Made by a program: the position numbers and the translations under genes
The notes under the pieces: model-generated
What the model saw: only the letters and a program-made list of their open reading frames with translations
The model's database searches: none
What the model was told of the DNA's origin: nothing
Source: Agarophyton chilense
Taxonomy: Eukaryota; Rhodophyta; Florideophyceae; Gracilariales; Gracilariaceae
Assembly (NCBI GenBank): GCA_030374765.1
Contig: JARGXX010000068.1
Coordinates: forward strand, 1,116,001-1,180,000
Length of the DNA: 64,000 bases
Direction: 5' to 3'
Part shown: piece after piece, positions 57,851-64,000 of the stretch
Layout of the letters: each line of letters starts with the position of its first letter
Numbering within the stretch: the first letter of the stretch is position 1

Positions 57851-60124
57851 CGCTATTGAGTGCTGACGGCCGGTTAGGACCGGAAGTGCACACTGGTGGA
57901 AGACGTGGACTGCACGGATGCCGACGCTCGAGTGCGAGGCGTGCCACACGTGGCCTGGGTTGCACCTAATGGTTAGTATTATTTCGTAATTTTTAGTATT
58001 TATTTAGCAACGCTATCGCTATTTAGTGTCTATTTTTCGGGCGCGCGCCCACTGTCAGGGGCCGCGCGCCACACTACTTAGGAGATTGAGCACTGCTCCC
58101 CAGTAAAGACCCTCTTGGGAGATACCAAGGAGGGAGTCTTCGCTCTGAAATCTTCGCCTTCGGCGCTTCTTCACCGCATACTGCGTGGGCGCCCGTCGCA
58201 CGTTAGTTCATCCACCCCTCTGTACACCAGAGTGCTACCACCACCGTGGATTCATATTTAATCGCCGACACTTGTCGTAGTCTCGCCCTTGTATAAGGTT
58301 TCGCCCCAGTTTTCTTTTTGTTCCTCTTTTTAACTCTTGTGAGTAGCCGCACCACTCACCTCGCTCGTCCACCTCATAAAAGTGTTTACTCGCTCCTTTT
58401 TCGACAATCGCCGTGGTACCGCTCCGCATAGGAATTTTCACACCCCAGACTGTGCCGGGCTCACCTAAACACTCTAGGTATATCTCTCTGGATTGGCCTT
58501 AATCTTACACACGACTCGGTCATGCCTCTCCAGATTGGCTCTGTTTTTGTGCTCCGCTGGGACGCGTCTCCTTCGCCTGAGGCGGGTCTGTCAAGAGGGA
58601 AAGATTCCGAACATCTTCTTGGAGTCTCCGCTCCAAGCGTTGTCCTAAAATTAAAATCAGCATCTGATATGGGTTTCATCTCTTCTTGCGACTGTCACTT
58701 CGCTCCATTGATCCCAACGGAGTGTTAGACACTTTTTATATGTTTAAACCAGCAACCAGGCTGTGAATGGCCGGTATTACAGCAACTAGAACAATTCATG
58801 TTACGACGCAGATTCCGAGTATAGCATTTTTCACCTTGTGCCGTTTTATTAGAATAATTACAAGTTCAGTCCCTCTCTGCGGTTTCTGGGGTTCCACTGT
58901 CAAACGTTTTTGTCACCATAAGGTAAATTTTGAAAACTTCTTTCGCTAACTAATAGACCTGACGTTGTAGCTGCTGAATAGTTTCAAAATGCGCATCTGA
59001 TGTTAAATTTTTTTTCACACCTAGTGCTGATGAAAATGAGGAAGCAGATTTAGAAAAGTAAGTCTTTCGACCACTTTTATACTCTAAAGAGGCGTTTTTC
59101 AGCGACTAATAGTCAAAAGGCGCCCTGTACATTTCAAAATAAACCATGTATAAAATAAAGACTACTGCACTTCTAAGATAACCAAAAAGGCGGTATCGTG
59201 AAATCTAACTGGGTTGTAAGTCGCGTTTAACTGGGAAAAAGAAGAGAACAGATTAGCAAGTTTAAGTGGCCAGAGAATGCATCGTAGACATATTATGGTG
59301 TCTGGCTCTTCTGATCTAAATCTGCCTTAATCTGCTTTGCTTACAGTATTGTAATTCATTAATTTCTTGGTCAACAAACCTGAATACGCAAATATCTCAT
59401 AATAGAAGTCCAAGGCAGATCTCTTAAAGTGACAGAAAAGCTCTACGGCCTTTTTTCGTTCGTCTTTTTGTGTATAAAGACATTTTTGTACGCAAAGAAG
59501 AACGCTCGACCTTAGCTCTTTCGGAATCGTTGAACATAACGCGAGTAGTATTAGCTTCGGACCTCTTCGTATTTGAAGACTTTGGGTGCGATACCATGAA
59601 AGGCTTGTCCCGGGCAAGCGTACCATTCTGTTTACTTTTTGTTGTTCTTTTCTTTTGTTCCTTTTCCCTCCCCCAAATTCTACCGCTCGAAGGAAGGATT
59701 TAATATTTCAGCTTGCGAGGTCCGTCCGCGCCACACGTGGACACAGCCCCATACAGAGGCCGACAAAAAGTATAGACAAAGGTTTGTGATCGGCAAAACA
59801 ACCAAAATCAGTAACTGAGGTGAAAACTGTGAGAGTATCCAATGCCACTCAGATAACAGAGGACAGATCTGAAGTACTACATATTTAGAAAACACAATGA
59901 AATACAGTTTGGTTGTGCAGGCGTCGTGAAAAAGAGGAAGTGGTGGGGTTCTGCAGCAGATTTATGGCAGCCTGGCAGTTGTAAATACCCACTAGCTGGT
60001 CTTTCGTGGAGACTAATTCCGCAGATCTTTCTTAGAATAACATGATACAAACGCTGAGCATGCATATATTAGCATGAATCGCATGTGATTAAGGTAATAT
60101 ACTTGTCCAAGATGCTACCGACAA
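57851..60124. other. No gene recognised; includes GIGYF downstream region
   Basis: 57,860-58,740 is GC-richer, with a gggcgcgcgccc palindrome near 58,040, and could be E6 leader or LTR remains; I cannot show it. 58,740-60,124 is A/T-rich, with only short frames lacking recognisable homology. The part next to 60,124 is downstream of the minus-strand GIGYF gene and should hold its 3' UTR. Confidence 0.5.
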
Positions 60125-63100
60125 CTATTTCATCTCTGGAGTCTCTATAGTTCCCTGCATGATTCTTGAACTCGAGCTTGTTGAAGTAAATCCAAGAACG
60201 AGACTCGGATCAACTCGAGCAGTTCTCTGTCGACGACCCTTCCTGCGACCTGTAGTGCCTCCACTGCCAGAGTCAGAAACCATACTTGGTTTTTCGAATT
60301 CCAGACGACGAATAAATTCATCGGCAAATGACCGCGCTTTATCAGTTGCCCCGAGATTCTGAACGACAGTGTCCCTAATTTCCGAAGGGGATTTGATAGT
60401 GACGAGGTACTCCACTAGAGTCGTGTCTTGATTTGGATTTCCGGTTAGTTCCTGCAAGTTATCCGTGCACCATTTCGCAAACTCAGTACTTATTCGTCCA
60501 CCTATCACAACTTCTGAATCTCCATCCCGTCTATCACTTTTTGAGGTCTTTGACGGGGACGGAGTACGACGAGCGAGGGACGAGTTGGACTGGCTCGCAG
60601 GCTGTCTATTAACACGGGGCCCTGCGGGAAGGTGTTGAGCCTGTCCTTGAGAATATTGTGGATTGGGCTTCTGCATCCTGTGCCCTACGGAAGCAGAGTG
60701 ATTCCCACTGTTTACCGAATCCCAGAACGAGGTCTCGTCATCCATTTTACGGCTCGTAACGGTAGTCGGTTGGCGACTTGGAGGCTTCGTGCTCGCAACT
60801 AAACTAGCCCAACCTGTTTTGGCACTCAGCGCTGGAGCATTGTTCACAGGCGCAGGCTCGCGAGCTAGAGATGCATTTCTTCTTCGCTGTTCTTCCTCAT
60901 ATTTCATTTGTTCCCTTAAACTCATGGTTCTTTGTTTTGATGGATCTCCCGCTCCGCCCCATGGCTGCATTACTTTCCAACGAGCTGATGCGGCTCGCAC
61001 GTCATCTTTCTCTTCTTGAACATTTGGCACCTTATCGTTCGCTTTGCTTCGAAGCTCTTCTTGTCTCTGAATTTCTCTCAGGCTCAAGCCGTTTGCCGCC
61101 CCTTGCGGAGAGGCTTTGCTCCACGGAGCGATTGTAGCTGTAGCTTCAGAATTCCTTTCTGGTTTTGAAACTTCAGCCGTTGGTTGGTGAACATGATCAC
61201 TCGCCTCTGAAGAGGCAGCCTTTGGAATATCGTCCTCTATTTCAACTTTCGGTGGAGTTTGAGAAGGCACATGAACCGTAAGCCCATTATGATTTCTTTG
61301 TTCAACCTTGTTTATATTCGTGTTAAGCTTGACATCAGGGAGACCAGTTGGAGCATTCCGGGGCATCATGGAACCGGTTCCGGTTGACTTTGACTTTCGG
61401 TTTACTCGTTCCCAGTCTTGTGCATCGCTCTGGACCGTGGGATCATAGGACTCGGGCAGTCCCCGTTGCAAGGGGGGGCGATTCTGATGACTTTGGTCTC
61501 CTGACATAGTTGAGACATGATCATCAACAGGACGGCCTCCATCTGGTCTCTTGATGTTAAATGCTGGCTCGGGAATACTTGAATTTAGTTGTCCCGTGGA
61601 AATAGATTGGTTCGGAGATGGGGTTCCATTCTGACCACTGGTCAAGTTATTCTCTGTAACAAAGGTCTCTGTCGGAAGCTGTGGCGCCTGTGATTGAAAT
61701 TCTCTTTGATGCTGCTGCTCTTGAGCAAAGCGAAGCAATTCAGCGTGTACTGATCCAGCCAAAGCTTTAATACCTTCGGCTGACAATGCATGTTGTTTCG
61801 CAAGAGCTTCCGCTTGGGCGGCAACCGTAAAGAACTGCTGATGATCTGGATCTCCGACACCTACAGCTGCGGCGGCAGCCCTTGCGGTTTGAGCTGTTTG
61901 TGTGCATTCAACATGCGCGCGGCAATCCAATTCGAATTGATGCTGGAGTTGGGTTAGTTGATGTTGAAGTAGCCACCCCTTGTCCCGGGGAGCAGCATGC
62001 AGCTGAGGATTGGTTTGTGGCGGGGGCTGCGTTCGTGCGAGTGCGCTCGCGCGCCGTGATGCAGCTATATGAACCTGCAGTTGTTGTTGAACCTGGATTT
62101 TTCGGAGCTGCTGAGCTTGAGCAGCCTGGACGGCCTGGGCAGCTTGAGCCTGGGCAGCTTGAGCCTGGGCAGCTTGAGCCTGGGCAGCTTGAGCCTGGGC
62201 AGCTTGAGCTTGGGCAGCTTGAGCTTGGGCAGCTTGAGCTTGAGCTTGAGCCTGAGCCTGAGCCTGGGCCTGAGCCTGGGCCTGGGCCTGGGCCTGGGCC
62301 TGGGCTTGAGCCTGTCTTGCACGCTCCATCACATGATAGTCTGCCGAGGCTCGCATACCCGGGTCCTGAAGTACGCCAAACTCCTGAGCAGCGCTAACTG
62401 TAGCAAGCCGATTGTGTACAGGGAGCTGGGTAGAAAGGGCGTGGTTGATTTCGTGAAGAGAGTCGTGTCTATGCGATACTGGGGTCGAATCTGGAGCAGC
62501 ACTAAAACGTAGCCAGGATGGGAGCTCTTGATCGTTGTTAGAAATGTGCGTCGGATTGAGATCTGATGATGCAGAGGGGCTTGGTCGAGCACATGATGCA
62601 TGAGCTATCGCTGGATCAATAGCCATAAGATCTTGTTCAGTTGTCGTTTGATTGACAGGAGCCGTTCTCGGATGTCCATTCTGCTGTTGCTGATGCACAC
62701 CGCCCAAAATACTACTCCATGAAGATGATGGTACCGCCGCCTCACTTACTCTTCCAGTTTCTACGGATTCTATAGATAAAGATGACATCGGAGGTCTTAT
62801 ATTGGCAGAACTTGCAATGTTTCCACTCATTATTGCCCGGGAAATCTCCGGCAAAACACTGCTGGATGGCGGCTCTTTAAATGCAGCATTTCCAGTTGGC
62901 AGCTTGGACGGTTTGTCTTCGTCATCCGCTAGCCCTTGTCCCATAAACGAAGCGAGTCGACTCTGCTTAGGAGGGGGTGATTCCGGTCCCAGGCGTCCAA
63001 CTGTCTTCGGCAGGATCGGGGGTTTGGTGGCTGCTGGCACAGGAATTGCTGAAGCAGACCCACCTGGTGCATCAATCCTTTTCTCGTTTGTCGCACTAAG

Positions 63101-64000
63101 CTTGATTCCAGATACCACTACGTTTTCTTCAGATTTTTCTGGCAACTTATCAATTGACTTCGCAGGAGCCTTCTCGAGTGGTCCATTGAGAACATGATGA
63201 CCATTCACCTTCTTCTCTCTAGTATTGTCAGAATCAAAGAATGACTTCTCATTTCGGGGCCCCGCCTTTTCCGATGCTGTATTCGCCTTTTCCTGTGCTT
63301 TTTTGTGATTCTGAAGACGCATCATTTCGACCTCCTCAGCTAATTCTTCCATACTGCGACCTGCACGGCGACCTCGATCTTCACGAGAAGACCGGCTGGA
63401 TGAGGACGCCGTGTTGTTATTTTTGCCTTCTTTCTTTGATGGAGCCATTTCCTTCACAAAACCAGGCGGCGGAGCAGTAACGGAGGCTTCTTCTTTTCGC
63501 AAGCCAAATGCAACCGCCAAAGCTTTAAATCCATGCTCCCTATTCTTGCTGACGGGAAGTTCCTCATCATAATACCCAGCTTTGTGCCATTCCATGATTT
63601 GCGACGCAGTGAATGGTCCTTGACTAACGTTCTGCGGGTCTTTGTAGAACCACAGTTTGCGCTGGTCAGACATAACCTCGTATTGATTCCTGTGAGCGCT
63701 CTCTGCAGTGAATGTACGCGACTCGCGGTCTTGGTGCAAGGAAGTAGAAGACGAGGCAGGATCTCGGCTAGAACCTTTGGTTAATGCGCTCAAGTCCCGA
63801 GTATTTGTCGGCTTTAACGTGTCTTTGTTGTTGCGACTGAACAGCCCACCATCGCGAGAGAAACCAGAACGTGTACTTGTTGAAGTTCCTGAGAAATCTG
63901 ACGACCGACGAGGCTGACTTCCACGCTCTGCCACACCTCCGGGCGCAGTGCTCGGCAGATCATCGTTCGAAGAAGCAGGATACTTGGCGCCTCCTGAGGC
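60125..64000 (-). CDS. GIGYF-like GYF-domain protein, 5' end beyond window
   Basis: At least 1,291 codons, no intron visible. The frame is open to the window edge; the codon at 63,934 is GTG, not ATG, and the 22 codons upstream of it read as ordinary protein, so the real start lies beyond 64,000. Seen: a GYF domain at about 63,505-63,670 (KLWFYKDPQNVSQGPF, IMEWHKAGYY), then APPPGF; a charged helical stretch (MEELAEEVEMMRLQNHKKAQ); a Gln/Ala repeat; SLREIQRQEEL and SLREQMKYEEEQRRR segments; FWDSVNSG; and a C-terminal helical module (EFAKWCTDNLQELTG, LVEYLVTIKSPSEIRDTVV) ending VDPSLVLGFTS...GTIETPEMK. Known: GIGYF/Smy2 proteins bind Pro-rich ligands through GYF and repress translation with 4EHP; the animal GIGYF2 C-terminus has the same ADPSLLGF...GEIET pattern. 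Inference: cytoplasmic mRNA-repression adaptor. The 4EHP-binding site, usually N-terminal, would lie outside the window. Confidence 0.88.
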   Translation of the reverse strand, partial: ASGGAKYPASSNDDLPSTAPGGVAERGSQPRRSSDFSGTSTSTRSGFSRDGGLFSRNNKDTLKPTNTRDLSALTKGSSRDPASSSTSLHQDRESRTFTAESAHRNQYEVMSDQRKLWFYKDPQNVSQGPFTASQIMEWHKAGYYDEELPVSKNREHGFKALAVAFGLRKEEASVTAPPPGFVKEMAPSKKEGKNNNTASSSSRSSREDRGRRAGRSMEELAEEVEMMRLQNHKKAQEKANTASEKAGPRNEKSFFDSDNTREKKVNGHHVLNGPLEKAPAKSIDKLPEKSEENVVVSGIKLSATNEKRIDAPGGSASAIPVPAATKPPILPKTVGRLGPESPPPKQSRLASFMGQGLADDEDKPSKLPTGNAAFKEPPSSSVLPEISRAIMSGNIASSANIRPPMSSLSIESVETGRVSEAAVPSSSWSSILGGVHQQQQNGHPRTAPVNQTTTEQDLMAIDPAIAHASCARPSPSASSDLNPTHISNNDQELPSWLRFSAAPDSTPVSHRHDSLHEINHALSTQLPVHNRLATVSAAQEFGVLQDPGMRASADYHVMERARQAQAQAQAQAQAQAQAQAQAQAQAQAQAAQAQAAQAQAAQAQAAQAQAAQAQAAQAQAAQAVQAAQAQQLRKIQVQQQLQVHIAASRRASALARTQPPPQTNPQLHAAPRDKGWLLQHQLTQLQHQFELDCRAHVECTQTAQTARAAAAAVGVGDPDHQQFFTVAAQAEALAKQHALSAEGIKALAGSVHAELLRFAQEQQHQREFQSQAPQLPTETFVTENNLTSGQNGTPSPNQSISTGQLNSSIPEPAFNIKRPDGGRPVDDHVSTMSGDQSHQNRPPLQRGLPESYDPTVQSDAQDWERVNRKSKSTGTGSMMPRNAPTGLPDVKLNTNINKVEQRNHNGLTVHVPSQTPPKVEIEDDIPKAASSEASDHVHQPTAEVSKPERNSEATATIAPWSKASPQGAANGLSLREIQRQEELRSKANDKVPNVQEEKDDVRAASARWKVMQPWGGAGDPSKQRTMSLREQMKYEEEQRRRNASLAREPAPVNNAPALSAKTGWASLVASTKPPSRQPTTVTSRKMDDETSFWDSVNSGNHSASVGHRMQKPNPQYSQGQAQHLPAGPRVNRQPASQSNSSLARRTPSPSKTSKSDRRDGDSEVVIGGRISTEFAKWCTDNLQELTGNPNQDTTLVEYLVTIKSPSEIRDTVVQNLGATDKARSFADEFIRRLEFEKPSMVSDSGSGGTTGRRKGRRQRTARVDPSLVLGFTSTSSSSRIMQGTIETPEMK
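62137..62315. repeat. Coding minisatellite (15-bp then 6-bp units) in GIGYF-like gene
   Basis: Seven 15-base units gggcagcttgagcct (62137-62241), the last three with ctt endings, then 6-base gagcct/gggcct units to about 62,315. It encodes the Ala-Gln run AQAAQ/QAQAQ. All unit lengths are multiples of three, so length change keeps the frame. Likely length-variable between individuals. Confidence 0.9.

Noticed and set aside
62137-62315. CRISPR array
   Set aside because: Units are contiguous without spacers and lie in frame in a coding region of a eukaryotic gene.
62069-62512. 147-codon frame with a Ser-Leu-Gly repeat on the plus strand
   Set aside because: It is the opposite strand of the Gln/Ala minisatellite in the GIGYF-like gene and has no independent support.

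Overview
The window is eukaryotic. A gene for a GIGYF-type GYF-domain protein runs for 3.9 kb with no visible intron at the right edge, and part of an unrecognised gene sits at the left edge. Almost everything between them is nested LTR retrotransposons. The long intronless frame and dense LTR nesting suggest an intron-poor host with an expanded LTR load. The Ty1/copia fragments look like the GalEa-type lineage known from red algae and marine animals, so a red alga is my weak preference; an oomycete or fungus is not excluded. Many open frames here begin at GTG or TTG, so computed starts should not be trusted.

Layout. 1-941: partial minus-strand frame, possibly a host gene. About 1,640-2,686 and 12,665-13,438: two pieces of one minus-strand Ty1/copia fossil, split by a young Ty3/gypsy element (E1, 2,687-12,664). 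E1 has 922-bp LTRs about 1.4% diverged and a perfect target duplication. E2 (13,439-24,626, plus strand, 716-bp LTRs, target duplication atcat) sits in the same copia fossil. E3 (24,639-34,177, minus strand) is a relative of E2 lying inverted to it; it keeps one LTR and lies inside the 3' LTR of E4. E4 (34,178-43,993, minus) and E5 (44,791-54,767, plus) are older relatives facing each other across about 0.8 kb of unassigned DNA. E6 (about 55,430-57,850, minus) is a very decayed gypsy fossil of another lineage. After 2.3 kb with no recognised gene, the GIGYF-like gene occupies 60,125-64,000 on the minus strand, with its 5' end beyond the window.

The main observation is that E1, E2/E3 and E4/E5 all carry an extra long reading frame on the strand opposite gag-pol, between the end of pol and the 3' LTR. 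Its protein is clearly related between E1 and E2/E3 and more distantly related in E4. I recognise no known family in it. All five elements also share the same 18-base primer-binding site. The second observation is an inverted pair of about 3.9-kb arms in E2 and E3 that are nearly identical, although the rest of the two elements, and E2's own LTRs, differ by about 5-6%. This points to a recent fold-back copying or gene-conversion event, or to an assembly artefact.
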